DNA of 56,103 bases from an uncultured Gilliamella sp. (lineage in GTDB: Bacteria > Pseudomonadota > Gammaproteobacteria > Enterobacterales > Orbaceae). The position numbers were made by a program, and so were the translations under genes. Of this stretch, positions 31,838 to 42,407 are shown in pieces (positions within the stretch are counted from its first letter, which is position 1; each line of letters begins with the position of its first letter). Under the pieces are notes generated by a model. The model was given only the letters and a program-made list of their open reading frames with translations, made no database searches and was not told the origin of the DNA. The stretch is from positions 1 through 56,103 of the forward strand of contig CALYPG010000017.1 of assembly GCA_945271295.1 (NCBI GenBank), in the 5' to 3' direction.

Positions 31838-32152
31838 ATGGCAGCGAAGATCCGTCGAGAAGATGAAGTTATCGTGTTAACTGGTAAAGATAAAGGTAAA
31901 CGCGGTAAAGTTAGAAGCGTTTTGTCTACTGGCAAAGTGATTGTTGAAGGTATTAATTTGGTGAAAAAACATCAAAAACCTGTACCTGCATTAAATCAAG
32001 ATGGTGGAATTGTTGAGAAAGAAGCAGCTATTAATGTTTCTAATGTAGCAATTTTCAACCCAGCTACAGGCAAAGCAGATCGCGTAGGCTTTCGTATTGA
32101 AGACGGCAAAAAAGTTCGTTTTTATAAGTCTACTAATGAATTAATCAAATAA
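31838..32152 (+). CDS. rplX: 50S ribosomal protein L24
   Basis: 104 residues, E. coli length, with the KOW motif [17 protein letters not shown]. It is one of the assembly-initiating proteins of the 50S subunit. Confidence 0.98.
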   Translation: MAAKIRREDEVIVLTGKDKGKRGKVRSVLSTGKVIVEGINLVKKHQKPVPALNQDGGIVEKEAAINVSNVAIFNPATGKADRVGFRIEDGKKVRFYKSTNELIK

Positions 32153-32169
32153 GTAATTTGGAGTGTACG

Positions 32170-32709
32170 ATGGCGAAACTGCATGATTACTACAAAGCAC
32201 AGGTAGTAAATAAACTGCAAGAACAGTTTGGCTACAAATCTGTCATGCAAGTCCCTCGGATCGAAAAGATCACCTTGAATATGGGTGTGGGTGAAGCAAT
32301 TACTGATAAGAAATTATTAGATAATGCGGTTGCTGATTTAGCAGCAATTAGTGGACAAAAACCACTAGTCACCAAAGCACGCAAGTCAGTTGCTGGTTTT
32401 AAAATCCGTCAAGGGTATCCTATTGGTTGTAAAGTGACTTTACGTGGCGAACGTATGTGGGAATTTTTCGAACGTCTTGTTTATATTGCTCTTCCTCGTA
32501 CTCGAGATTTTCGTGGGTTAAGCGCAAAATCTTTCGATGGTCGTGGTAACTATAGCATGGGTGTTCGTGAACAAATCGTTTTCCCTGAAATCGATTATGA
32601 TAAAGTTGATCGTGTTCGTGGTTTAGATATTACTATCACCACTTCTGCACAATCAGATGAAGAAGGCCGAGCGTTATTATCTGCCTTTAACTTCCCATTT
32701 CGTAAGTAA
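32170..32709 (+). CDS. rplE: 50S ribosomal protein L5
   Basis: 179 residues from the ATG at 32170 ([13 protein letters not shown]), the E. coli length; the in-frame ATG at 32158 lies only 5 bp after rplX and has no ribosome binding site. It binds 5S rRNA. In E. coli the beginning of this gene is the mRNA site where S8 represses spc. The nucleotide sequence at the start is very E. coli-like here, so the same control is likely. Confidence 0.97.
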   Translation: MAKLHDYYKAQVVNKLQEQFGYKSVMQVPRIEKITLNMGVGEAITDKKLLDNAVADLAAISGQKPLVTKARKSVAGFKIRQGYPIGCKVTLRGERMWEFFERLVYIALPRTRDFRGLSAKSFDGRGNYSMGVREQIVFPEIDYDKVDRVRGLDITITTSAQSDEEGRALLSAFNFPFRK

Positions 32710-32720
32710 GGTAGGGCATA

Positions 32721-33026
32721 ATGGCTAAACAATCAATGATTGAACGCGATAAGAAACGCGTAAAGCTAGCAGAAAAATATTTTGCAAAGCGTCAAGAATT
32801 AAAAGCGATTATCTCTGATCTTAATGCATCAGATGAAGATCGTTGGAATGCAGTGCTGAAATTGCAAACGCTTCCTCGTGATTCTAGTCCATCACGTCAA
32901 CGTCGTCGTTGTCGTCAAACTGGTCGTCCGCATGGCGTCCTTCGTAAGTTTGGTTTAAGCCGTATTAAGGTTCGTGAGTCAGCCATGCGTGGTGAGATTC
33001 CTGGTCTTAAAAAGGCAAGTTGGTAA
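32721..33026 (+). CDS. rpsN: 30S ribosomal protein S14
   Basis: 101 residues, the long zinc-independent form: no CxxC pairs, with [14 protein letters not shown] and [14 protein letters not shown]. It lies in the 30S head. Confidence 0.98.
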   Translation: MAKQSMIERDKKRVKLAEKYFAKRQELKAIISDLNASDEDRWNAVLKLQTLPRDSSPSRQRRRCRQTGRPHGVLRKFGLSRIKVRESAMRGEIPGLKKASW

Positions 33027-33043
33027 TCAGGGGAGTGTTATAG

Positions 33044-33436
<393 letters not shown>

Positions 33437-33447
33437 GGGAGAAAAGA

Positions 33448-33981
33448 ATGTCTCGTGTTGCAAAAGCACATGTCGTTATTCCTGCTGGCGTAGAGGTAAA
33501 ACTCAGTGGTCAGGTAATTACGATTAAAGGTAAAAATGGCGAGTTAACTCGTTCAATTAACAATGCGGTTGTTATTAATCAAGAAGAGAATAATATTAAA
33601 TTTGCTCCTCGTGACGGTCATGCAGATGCTTGGGCTCAAGCAGGTACTGCACGTGCACTGATTAATGCAATGGTGATTGGTGTTACTGAAGGGTTTACTA
33701 AAAAACTTCAGCTAGTTGGTGTCGGTTATCGTGCACAAGTTAAGGGGTCAACAATTGGTTTATCACTTGGGTATTCTCATCCAATTGAACATCAATTGCC
33801 TAAAGGTGTAACGGCTGAGTGTCCTTCTCAAACTGAAATCGTACTAAAAAGTGCTGATAAACAGTTAATTGGACAAGTTGCAGCAGATATCCGTGCTTAT
33901 CGTCGTCCTGAACCTTATAAAGGTAAAGGTGTTCGTTACGCAGATGAAGTTGTGCGTACTAAAGAAGCTAAGAAAAAGTAA
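33448..33981 (+). CDS. rplF: 50S ribosomal protein L6
   Basis: 177 residues, E. coli length, with two alpha/beta repeats and the C-terminal signature [13 protein letters not shown]. It lies near the elongation-factor site. Confidence 0.98.
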   Translation: MSRVAKAHVVIPAGVEVKLSGQVITIKGKNGELTRSINNAVVINQEENNIKFAPRDGHADAWAQAGTARALINAMVIGVTEGFTKKLQLVGVGYRAQVKGSTIGLSLGYSHPIEHQLPKGVTAECPSQTEIVLKSADKQLIGQVAADIRAYRRPEPYKGKGVRYADEVVRTKEAKKK

Positions 33982-33990
33982 GGTAACACT

Positions 33991-34344
33991 ATGGATAAGA
34001 AATCAGCTCGTATCCGTCGTGCAACTAAAGCGCGTCGCAAGATGCATGAACTACTTGCTACTCGCTTAGTGGTTCACCGTACTCCGCGTCATATTTATGC
34101 GCAGATTATCGCACCAAACGGATCAGAAGTACTGGCAGCAGCTTCTACATTAGAAAAAGCTATCAGTGAAAGTTTAAAATACACAGGAAACAAAGATGCA
34201 GCAGCAGCAGTTGGTAAAGCAATTGCAGAACGTGCATTAGCGAAAGATATTAAAGAAGTTTCTTTTGATCGTTCGGGTTTCCAATATCATGGTCGAGTTC
34301 AGGCGCTGGCAGATGCTGCTCGCGAAGCTGGCCTACAGTTCTAA
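33991..34344 (+). CDS. rplR: 50S ribosomal protein L18
   Basis: 117 residues, E. coli length. It binds 5S rRNA with L5. The ending [19 protein letters not shown] is typical. Confidence 0.98.
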   Translation: MDKKSARIRRATKARRKMHELLATRLVVHRTPRHIYAQIIAPNGSEVLAAASTLEKAISESLKYTGNKDAAAAVGKAIAERALAKDIKEVSFDRSGFQYHGRVQALADAAREAGLQF

Positions 34345-34349
34345 GGTAG

Positions 34350-34859
<510 letters not shown>

Positions 34860-34866
34860 TTAAGCC

Positions 34867-35046
34867 ATGGCAAAGACAATTAAAATTACACAAACTCGTA
34901 GTTCTATTGGTCGTCTACCAAAGCATAAAGCAACGTTAGTAGGACTAGGATTACGTCGTATTGGTCATACTGTAGAACGTGAGGATACACCTGCGATTCG
35001 CGGTATGGTAAACCAAGTTTATTACATGGTTAAAGTAGAGGAGTAA
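34867..35046 (+). CDS. rpmD: 50S ribosomal protein L30
   Basis: A 59-residue gene read directly from the sequence: ATG at 34867, TAA at 35044. It begins [20 protein letters not shown] and continues with [13 protein letters not shown], the L30 core, and has the length of E. coli L30. It fills the gap between rpsE and rplO, as in other spc operons. Confidence 0.97.
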   Translation: MAKTIKITQTRSSIGRLPKHKATLVGLGLRRIGHTVEREDTPAIRGMVNQVYYMVKVEE

Positions 35047-35051
35047 TAGTA

Positions 35052-35486
35052 ATGCGTTTAAATACTTTATCTCCTGCTGAGGGTTCAAAGCATGCACCAA
35101 AACGTCTAGGTCGAGGAATCGGTTCTGGATTGGGTAAAACTGGTACTCGTGGTGTTAAAGGTCAAAAATCTCGTTCAGGTGGCGGCGTTCGTCGCGGCTT
35201 TGAAGGTGGTCAAATGCCTTTATATCGTCGTTTGCCTAAATTTGGTTTTACTTCACGTAAAGCATTAGTTACAGCACAAGTTCGCCTTTCAGATCTGATG
35301 AAAGTTGAAGGTGATGTTGTTGATCTAAATAGCTTGAAAGTTGCAAATGTGATTAATTCACAAATCGAATATGCTAAGATTATGTTATCTGGTGAAGTAA
35401 CTAAACCAGTAACAGTTCGAGGTATTCGAGTAACTAAAGGTGCTAAAGTTGCAATTGAAGCTGCTGGCGGAAAAATTGAGGAATAA
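35052..35486 (+). CDS. rplO: 50S ribosomal protein L15
   Basis: 144 residues, E. coli length, with the glycine-rich N-terminal stretch [15 protein letters not shown] and [15 protein letters not shown]. It is a late assembly protein of the 50S subunit. Confidence 0.98.
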   Translation: MRLNTLSPAEGSKHAPKRLGRGIGSGLGKTGTRGVKGQKSRSGGGVRRGFEGGQMPLYRRLPKFGFTSRKALVTAQVRLSDLMKVEGDVVDLNSLKVANVINSQIEYAKIMLSGEVTKPVTVRGIRVTKGAKVAIEAAGGKIEE

Positions 35487-35494
35487 TTAGAAAG

Positions 35495-36835
35495 ATGGCA
35501 AAGCAACCAGGATTAGATTTTCAAAGTACACGAGGCGGAAGTGGTGAGCTTAAAAGACGGTTAATGTTTGTGCTTTTAGCGCTTGTTGTTTTTCGTCTTG
35601 GTTCTTATATTCCCGTTCCTGGTATTGATACTAAAGCGTTATCGGATTTACTAACAAAAGCCTCATCCGATGGTATTGTTGGTATGTTCAATATGTTCTC
35701 TGGTGGTGCTTTAAGCCGTGCTTCAATTTTTGCTTTAGGAATAATGCCTTACATTTCTTCATCAATTATTGTGCAGTTATTAACAGCAATTAATCCTAAA
35801 TTAGCAGAATTAAAGAAAGAAGGCGAATCGGGTCGAAAAAAAATCAACCAATATACGCGTTATGGAACTTTAGCTATAGCTGTTGTTCAAGCGGTTGGTA
35901 TAGCGACCGGTTTACCAAATATCCCTGAATATGGTCATGTAGTAATTAACCCAGGTTTTTCTTTCTATTTTATCGCATCGGTTAGTTTAGTCACTGGCAC
36001 TATGTTTCTTATGTGGTTAGGTGAACAGATCACAGAGCGAGGTGTAGGTAATGGTATTTCTATTATTATCTTTGCTGGTATTGTGGCTGGTCTTCCTCAT
36101 GCAATATATGAAACAATTGAACAAGCTCGTTCTGGTTCATTGCATCCGATTTTATTATTAGTTGTAGCAGCGTTAGTAATTGGTGTAACCTATTTTGTTG
36201 TATTTGTTGAACGAGGTCAGCGACGCATTGTCGTTAACTACGCACAAAGGCAACAAGGTCGTCGTGTTTATGCAGCACAAAGTACACATTTACCATTAAA
36301 GATTAATATGGCAGGTGTTATTCCTGCAATATTTGCCTCAACCATTGTTATGTTACCATCTATGATGGCTTCTTGGTTTCAGGGAAATGGCGAAGGTTGG
36401 AGATATATTATTGTTCTTATTGGACAATACTTCTCGCATGATCAACCGTTATATATAATCTTTTTTGCGGCTGCGATTATTTTCTTTTGTTTCTTTTATA
36501 CGGCGTTGGTTTTCAACCCAAGAGAAACAGCAGATCAACTTAAAAAATCTGGTGCGTTTATTCCAGGTATCCGTCCAGGTGAACAAACATCTAAGTATAT
36601 TGATAAAGTAATGACTCGTTTAACGTTAGTTGGCGCGATATATATTACTTTTGTATGTTTGGTACCAATGTTTATGACAAGTGCAATGAAAGTTCCAGTT
36701 CAATTTGGTGGGACTTCTTTACTAATTGTGGTTGTGGTAATCATGGATTTTATGGCACAAGTACAGACTTTAATGATGCCAAATCGTTATGAGTCAGTGT
36801 TAAAGAAAGCGAACCTTAAAGGCTATGGCCGATAA
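35495..36835 (+). CDS. secY: Protein translocase subunit SecY
   Basis: 446 residues (E. coli 443) with ten transmembrane helices. Typical features are [12 protein letters not shown] near the N-terminus, [21 protein letters not shown] (plug and TM2 region) and the cytoplasmic loop [16 protein letters not shown] with the arginine that contacts SecA and ribosomes. It forms the Sec channel with SecE and SecG. It lies 8 bp after rplO in the spc operon. Confidence 0.97.
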   Translation: MAKQPGLDFQSTRGGSGELKRRLMFVLLALVVFRLGSYIPVPGIDTKALSDLLTKASSDGIVGMFNMFSGGALSRASIFALGIMPYISSSIIVQLLTAINPKLAELKKEGESGRKKINQYTRYGTLAIAVVQAVGIATGLPNIPEYGHVVINPGFSFYFIASVSLVTGTMFLMWLGEQITERGVGNGISIIIFAGIVAGLPHAIYETIEQARSGSLHPILLLVVAALVIGVTYFVVFVERGQRRIVVNYAQRQQGRRVYAAQSTHLPLKINMAGVIPAIFASTIVMLPSMMASWFQGNGEGWRYIIVLIGQYFSHDQPLYIIFFAAAIIFFCFFYTALVFNPRETADQLKKSGAFIPGIRPGEQTSKYIDKVMTRLTLVGAIYITFVCLVPMFMTSAMKVPVQFGGTSLLIVVVVIMDFMAQVQTLMMPNRYESVLKKANLKGYGR

Positions 36836-36861
36836 GTTAGCAAGAAGTTACGGAGAAAAAC

Positions 36862-36975
36862 ATGAAAGTTCGTGCTTCAGTCAAGAAACTATGCAGAAAT
36901 TGTAAAATCATTAAACGTAATGGCATTGTTCGTGTTATTTGCGTTGAAGGTAAACATAAACAACGTCAAGGTTAA
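36862..36975 (+). CDS. rpmJ: 50S ribosomal protein L36
   Basis: A 37-residue protein read directly from the sequence, starting [15 protein letters not shown] and ending KHKQRQG, with GGAGAAAAAC upstream. The zinc ligands C11, C14, C27 and H32 make it the zinc-binding form. It is one residue shorter than E. coli L36, in the loop before KHKQRQG. It lies between secY and the alpha operon leader. Confidence 0.97.
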   Translation: MKVRASVKKLCRNCKIIKRNGIVRVICVEGKHKQRQG

Positions 36976-37033
36976 TTTATTTAACCATAATGTTGTGAAC
37001 TTTTGCATATTTTACTTGCCAAAGTATAGTAAA

Positions 37034-37060
37034 GCTGGCTAGAATAGCCAGCCTAAATTT
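37034..37060 (+). terminator. Hairpin between rpmJ and the alpha operon
   Basis: Perfect 7-bp stem GCTGGCT / AGCCAGC with loop AGAAT, then CTAAATTTATTT. E. coli has a nearly identical hairpin here. The T tract is weak, so partial read-through from spc into alpha is likely. Confidence 0.6.
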
Positions 37061-37065
37061 ATTTG

Positions 37066-37155
37066 TAAACTCGCTGTTTGAGTATCCTGAAAACGGGCTT
37101 TTCAGTATAGTGATTTTACTAAACATTAATAATAAAGGAGTGCATAGTGGCCCGT
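37066..37155 (+). promoter_or_regulatory. Alpha operon leader (S4-binding pseudoknot)
   Basis: The segment TTTGAGTATCCTGAAAACGG with GCTTTTCAGTAT, followed by AAGGAGTGCATAGTGGCCCG at the rpsM start, is almost the same as the E. coli alpha operon ribosome binding site (Rfam Alpha_RBS). There S4 traps a nested pseudoknot and represses rpsM, rpsK, rpsD and rplQ. The pairing itself was not computed. Confidence 0.85.
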
Positions 37156-37503
37156 ATAGCAGGCATTAACATTCCTGATCAGCAACATGCTGTGATTGCT
37201 TTGCAAGCAATTTATGGTATTGGAAATACTCGTGCTAAGACAATTTGTGCTGAAGCAGGTATTCCTGAACATGTTAAGATCAGAGAACTATCTGAAGATC
37301 AGATTGAAAAGTTACGTGAACAAGTCGCTAAATTTACTGTTGAAGGTGATTTACGTCGTGAAGTAACTATGAGTATCAAGCGTTTATTAGACCTTGGTTG
37401 TTATCGTGGCATGCGTCATCGTCGTGGACTTCCGGTCCGTGGTCAACGCACTAAGACTAATGCTCGTACCCGTAAGGGACCGCGTAAGCCAATCAAGAAA
37501 TAA
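37147..37503 (+). CDS. rpsM: 30S ribosomal protein S13
   Basis: 118 residues (E. coli 118) starting at a GTG, as in E. coli, within the S4 target structure. It begins [19 protein letters not shown] and ends in the basic [18 protein letters not shown] tail that contacts the P-site tRNA. First gene of the alpha operon. Confidence 0.97.
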   Translation: MARIAGINIPDQQHAVIALQAIYGIGNTRAKTICAEAGIPEHVKIRELSEDQIEKLREQVAKFTVEGDLRREVTMSIKRLLDLGCYRGMRHRRGLPVRGQRTKTNARTRKGPRKPIKK

Positions 37504-37519
37504 TTGAGGTGATAAATAA

Positions 37520-37909
<390 letters not shown>

Positions 37910-37933
37910 TTTTATTAAACATTGAATGTTTAG

Positions 37934-38572
<639 letters not shown>

Positions 38573-38597
38573 AGTTTAGCACTTAAGAGAGGACATA

Positions 38598-39587
38598 ATG
38601 CAGGGTTCTGTAACAGAGTTTTTAAAACCTCACCTAGTTGATGTTGTTCAATACAGTCAAACTCATGCTAAAGTGACTTTAGAGCCACTAGAGCGTGGTT
38701 TTGGTCATACTTTAGGTAATGCACTACGCCGCATTCTATTATCTTCAATGCCAGGATATGCAGTAACCGAAGTTGAAATTGACGGTGTTCTGCATGAGTA
38801 TAGTACTAAAGAAGGTGTTCAAGAAGATGTACTTGATATTTTGCTTAATTTGAAAAAATTAGCTGTACGAGTACATACCAAAGATGATGTAATGCTGACT
38901 TTAAATAAATCAGGTATTGGTGCGGTAACTGCATCGGATATTACTCACGATGGTGATGTTGAAATTGTTAATCCTGATTTAGTAATTTGTCATCTTACTG
39001 ATGCAAATGCTTCAATTAGTATGCGTATTCGTGTACAACGAGGACGTGGTTATGTCCCTGCTTCTGCTCGCGTTAAGTCAGAAGATGAAGAACGACCAAT
39101 TGGTCGTCTATTAGTTGATGCATGTTATAGCCCTGTTGAGCGTATCGCTTATTCTGTCGATGCTGCTCGTGTGGAGCAACGTACCGATTTAGATAAACTA
39201 GTTATCGATATGGAAACTAATGGTACTATCGATCCTGAGGAGTCTATTCGTCGCGCATCAACTATTTTGGCTGAACAACTTGAAGCTTTTGTTGATTTAC
39301 GTGATGTACGTCAACCTGAAGTGAAAGAAGATAAACCGGAATTTGATCCGATTCTTCTACGACCAGTAGATGATTTGGAATTAACTGTTCGGTCTGCTAA
39401 TTGCTTAAAAGCAGAAGCAGTTCATTATATTGGTGATTTAGTGCAACGTACTGAAGTCGAGTTACTTAAAACCCCTAATCTTGGTAAAAAATCTCTTACT
39501 GAAATTAAGGATGTGCTCGCATCTCGTGGTTTATCTTTAGGCATGCGTCTTGAGAACTGGCCACCAGCAAGTATTGTTGAAGACTAA
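38598..39587 (+). CDS. rpoA: DNA-directed RNA polymerase subunit alpha
   Basis: 329 residues, exactly the E. coli length. The N-terminal dimerisation and assembly domain (about 1-235) has [23 protein letters not shown]. The linker is followed by the alpha-CTD (about 250-329), with the DNA-contact arginine in [10 protein letters not shown] and [12 protein letters not shown]. It is placed between rpsD and rplQ as in E. coli. Confidence 0.98.
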   Translation: MQGSVTEFLKPHLVDVVQYSQTHAKVTLEPLERGFGHTLGNALRRILLSSMPGYAVTEVEIDGVLHEYSTKEGVQEDVLDILLNLKKLAVRVHTKDDVMLTLNKSGIGAVTASDITHDGDVEIVNPDLVICHLTDANASISMRIRVQRGRGYVPASARVKSEDEERPIGRLLVDACYSPVERIAYSVDAARVEQRTDLDKLVIDMETNGTIDPEESIRRASTILAEQLEAFVDLRDVRQPEVKEDKPEFDPILLRPVDDLELTVRSANCLKAEAVHYIGDLVQRTEVELLKTPNLGKKSLTEIKDVLASRGLSLGMRLENWPPASIVED

Positions 39588-39616
39588 GATAAAATTTATA
39601 TAAGAAGGATAAAGTT

Positions 39617-40003
39617 ATGCGCCATCGTAAAAGTGGTCGTCAACTGAACCGAAATAGCAGCCATCGCCAAGCAATGTTTCGTAACATGACTAGTTCACTT
39701 GTTGAACATGAAATCATCAAAACTACATTGCCAAAAGCAAAAGAGTTGCGTCGTGTCGTTGAACCGTTAATTACGCTAGCTAAAAGCGATAGCGTAGCTA
39801 ATCGCCGTTTGGCTTTTGCTCGTATCCGTGATAAAGATACAGTAAAAAAATTATTTTCAGATTTAGGTCCACGTTTTGCTACGCGCCCAGGTGGTTATGT
39901 ACGTATTTTAAAATGTGGCTTTCGTGATGGAGATAATGCTCCAATGGCTTATATTGAATTAGTTGATCGTCCAGCAGTGGAAGCAGAAGTCGCAGCTGAA
40001 TAA
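39617..40003 (+). CDS. rplQ: 50S ribosomal protein L17
   Basis: 128 residues (E. coli 127), starting [20 protein letters not shown]. It lies near the tunnel exit. Last gene of the alpha operon, followed by a terminator 25 bp downstream. Confidence 0.98.
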   Translation: MRHRKSGRQLNRNSSHRQAMFRNMTSSLVEHEIIKTTLPKAKELRRVVEPLITLAKSDSVANRRLAFARIRDKDTVKKLFSDLGPRFATRPGGYVRILKCGFRDGDNAPMAYIELVDRPAVEAEVAAE

Positions 40004-40028
40004 TTATATTATCAAACCATTGTGTATT

Positions 40029-40056
40029 AAAACCGGCTAATGTGCCGGTTTTTTAT
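40029..40056 (+). terminator. Alpha operon terminator
   Basis: Perfect 9-bp stem AAAACCGGC / GCCGGTTTT with a six-base loop and a continuing T run. Confidence 0.92.
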
Positions 40057-40420
40057 TCATAATTATTATTGTACTGCAACACAGCCATAGCTGTAGAATT
40101 TCATGAACATCACTATTTTTATCAATTACATTTTATTTTTATAAAATATTTATAAATAAAATATTTACTCTATTCAACAATAGATTACAGCTCATTTTCA
40201 AAATCTCTCGTGATGTGATTATTATAGAAACCTAGGCTTTGAAAAAAATGGAGTAAGAGCTTATTAATTTAACTTTTTCGTTAACTTATTGTCGATAGAT
40301 TTTTATACGAATAAGACATATGATTTTATTTAAAGTTGAGAATGAAAATATTCATTCGTAACAGTTAACTGTATTTGAAATATTTAATTTGATTAATCAA
40401 AAAATATTATTAAAGCTAAA
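40057..40420. other. Gene-free AT-rich stretch between rplQ and slyX
   Basis: About 360 bp with no credible open frame, RNA or repeat copy. Only AT-rich self-complementary runs are seen (for example near 40135-40165), as expected by chance at this composition. The zntR-yhdN-mscL genes that follow rplQ in E. coli are absent. Confidence 0.5.
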
Positions 40421-40624
40421 CTAATAATGTGGTGGTGGTGTTTCTTCTGATAGGTTCGCAATATTGGATACCTGGCTTGCTTGTAATTTTTGTGATAGTA
40501 GAATTAATTGTTCTTTTAATTTACTCACATCAGCTTGTAGATTCGTTACCGATTGATTTAGTTCTTCAATCGTGATTTCTTGAAAAGCGACTTTTGTTTC
40601 TAAAAATTCTAGTTGTTGGTTCAT
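40421..40624 (-). CDS. slyX: SlyX family protein
   Basis: Small 67-residue coiled-coil protein with leucine- and glutamine-rich heptads over most of its length ([19 protein letters not shown]). It ends in PPPHY, the characteristic C-terminus of SlyX. Its molecular role is unknown. In E. coli slyX lies next to slyD; here radC separates the two on the same strand. Confidence 0.9.
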   Translation of the reverse strand: MNQQLEFLETKVAFQEITIEELNQSVTNLQADVSKLKEQLILLSQKLQASQVSNIANLSEETPPPHY

Positions 40625-40679
40625 AGAAATATCTTCATTAATGAGTTACTTTAACAAGCTCTATTGTAGGTAAAATTAG

Positions 40680-41351
40680 CTATAAAATCCATCCTCGTTC
40701 CGCAAAAGAAACATATTCGCCTTTACCAATTACGATATGATCAATAATTTGTATATCAATTAATTCACAAACTTGTTCGATTTTTCTAGTAAGATTACGA
40801 TCTGCTTGACTAGGTTCAGCCACACCTGAAGGATGATTGTGTGCTAAAATCAAAGCGGCAGCGTTATGTTGTAATGCTCGTCTGGCAACTTCACGAGGAT
40901 GAACTTCCACACAATTATAAGTACCGGTGAACATCTCTTCAGAGGTAATTACATGATTTTGATTATCTAAAAAAAGAACCATAAAAATTTCCCGTTCTTT
41001 GTTTGCTAAACGGCTTGCTAAATAGTGATGTGTTAATGATGGGGAAGTAAGTGAATTTTCTTTTATCATTTTCACATTTAAATAACGGTGAGAAAGTTCA
41101 ACAACGGCTTTTAATTGTGTATATTTAGCTGTGCCAAGCCCATGTATCTTACAAAAATCACTATGACTTGCATTTATTAAATGATACAAAGAACCAAACT
41201 GATAGAGTAATTTTTGCGATAGCTCCATGACTGGTAATTTGCGCGTGCCTGTGCGTAAAAATAGCGCAAGTAATTCTGCATCACTTAAAGTTTCAACTCC
41301 AAATTGTAAAAGCTTCTCTCGTGGCATTAATCTTGTAGTTTGTGAAGGCAT
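40680..41351 (-). CDS. radC: RadC family protein (JAMM/MPN+ domain)
   Basis: 223 residues. An N-terminal helix-hairpin-helix-like region (about 1-80, with LRTGTRKLPVMELSQ and IHGLGTAKYTQLKAV) precedes the JAMM metalloprotease-type domain with HNHPSG (171-176) and D184. RadC is not the DNA-repair factor once thought and its biochemical role remains unclear. It lies between slyX and slyD, whereas E. coli radC lies next to rpmB-rpmG. Confidence 0.93.
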   Translation of the reverse strand: MPSQTTRLMPREKLLQFGVETLSDAELLALFLRTGTRKLPVMELSQKLLYQFGSLYHLINASHSDFCKIHGLGTAKYTQLKAVVELSHRYLNVKMIKENSLTSPSLTHHYLASRLANKEREIFMVLFLDNQNHVITSEEMFTGTYNCVEVHPREVARRALQHNAAALILAHNHPSGVAEPSQADRNLTRKIEQVCELIDIQIIDHIVIGKGEYVSFAERGWIL

Positions 41352-41469
41352 AACTACTTTATTCTCTTTATAGAAAAAGATGATTATTGATGAAATGATT
41401 AAGATGGAAAATGGTAGTTTTCAGATTTTGTGAATTATTTCACAGAAAGATTAAACATTTTACATTATT

Positions 41470-41497
41470 AAAAAATAAAAGCGCAATTAAGCGCTTT
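41470..41497 (-). terminator. slyD terminator
   Basis: Read on the minus strand: AAAGCGC, a six-base loop, GCGCTTT, then TATTTTTT. It is 26 bp after the slyD stop codon. Confidence 0.88.
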
Positions 41498-41522
41498 ATT
41501 ATTAGTTGTTTGTTTTTTTACA

Positions 41523-42098
41523 CTAATGACAACCACATCCGCCATGATTACCACCACAGCAACCACTGTTTTCATCTTCGTCTTCACCATGACTATGTCC
41601 ACCGCAACCACAATCACCATGACTATGATTGTGAGCATCAGATCCATGGATATGTCCGTGAGAAATTTCTTCTTCAGTTGCCGCGCGAATCGCTAATACC
41701 TCGACATTAAAATATAGATCTTGTCCTGCTAACATATGATTACCATCAATAGTAATGGTATCTCCATTGATGGCGGTAATTTCAACGGGTAAAGAGCCGT
41801 GTTCAGTATCAGCAAAAAAACGCATTCCTACCTCAAGTTCATTAACACCAACAAACACGTCACGAGGTACATTTTGTACAAGTGCATCATTAAAATCACC
41901 ATAAGCGTTAATCAGTTCAACATCAAATTTATCGCCAACTTGATGACCTTCTAATGCCTTTTCAAGGTCCTGTAATAGATTTCCAGCACCATGCAAATAT
42001 TCTAAAGGTGCGGTAACTGTTGCTTCGTCAACAAGAACGCCATCTTTAGTTCGAACTTGATATGCCAAACTTACCACTGTATCTTTTGCTATTTTCAT
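41523..42098 (-). CDS. slyD: FKBP-type peptidyl-prolyl isomerase SlyD
   Basis: 191 residues from the ATG at 42098 (MKIAKDTVVSLAYQVR), preceded by CGGAGA; an ATG six codons earlier is less well placed. The FKBP fold with inserted flap (about 1-150) is followed by a tail very rich in histidine, cysteine and glycine (about 150-191). Such tails bind Ni, Zn and other metals. SlyD is a cytoplasmic folding helper that in E. coli also supplies nickel to hydrogenase. No hydrogenase gene lies in this window. Confidence 0.95.
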   Translation of the reverse strand: MKIAKDTVVSLAYQVRTKDGVLVDEATVTAPLEYLHGAGNLLQDLEKALEGHQVGDKFDVELINAYGDFNDALVQNVPRDVFVGVNELEVGMRFFADTEHGSLPVEITAINGDTITIDGNHMLAGQDLYFNVEVLAIRAATEEEISHGHIHGSDAHNHSHGDCGCGGHSHGEDEDENSGCCGGNHGGCGCH

Positions 42099-42172
42099 TT
42101 TTTCTCCGACAGACATTACTAAGCAATTCTGATAGATTTTAACGGAAAAAAGCTCATCTGTATGCTAGTTTT

Positions 42173-42209
42173 TTGTAAAAAAGTTTCAGGACATACTAAC
42201 GTTTAAGTA
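42173..42209 (-). repeat. 37-bp dispersed intergenic repeat, copy 3
   Basis: On the minus strand: TACTTAAACG, eight variable bases, TCCTGAAAC, TTTTTTACAA. It is the only copy on the minus strand, oriented towards slyD and 74 bp before its start. Confidence 0.85.
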
Positions 42210-42321
42210 TGCCACGATTAAATATTAAACAAAAACTGATTTGAAAATAATTTAACTATAAATGTAAGTTCCATACATAATTGATCGAAATAGTTAGTTT
42301 TTACGGTTGAATAAAAAATAA

Positions 42322-42341
42322 AAATATACTTAGGTATATTT
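42322..42341. promoter_or_regulatory. Inverted repeat upstream of the DUF2339 gene
   Basis: AAATATAC and GTATATTT form a perfect 8-bp dyad around TTAG. The core TTAGGTAT recurs in a second dyad upstream of the DUF3999 gene (45176-45189). A shared regulator is possible; AT-rich chance dyads are the main alternative. Confidence 0.4.
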
Positions 42342-42407
42342 ATTAGTTATATATTAGAATCGTAATTGATGAACAAAAACAATTAATAAAACGATACGAG
42401 AAAAACA

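Larger units (their letters stand above)
42099..42407. other. Intergenic region between slyD and the DUF2339 gene
   Basis: This 309-bp divergent region holds repeat copy 3 (42173-42209) and an inverted repeat (42322-42341) annotated separately. The rest is AT-rich with no gene. Candidate -10 sequences for the + gene are too many to choose between. Confidence 0.5.

Noticed and set aside
40135-40165. AT palindromes after rplQ as a possible origin or attachment site
   Set aside because: They consist only of A/T runs expected by chance; no DnaA boxes or flanking repeats are visible.
41411-41710. A 99-codon + strand frame rich in histidine and aspartate over the slyD end
   Set aside because: It is the antisense image of the His/Gly/Cys-rich metal-binding tail of slyD, which has clear homology on the minus strand.
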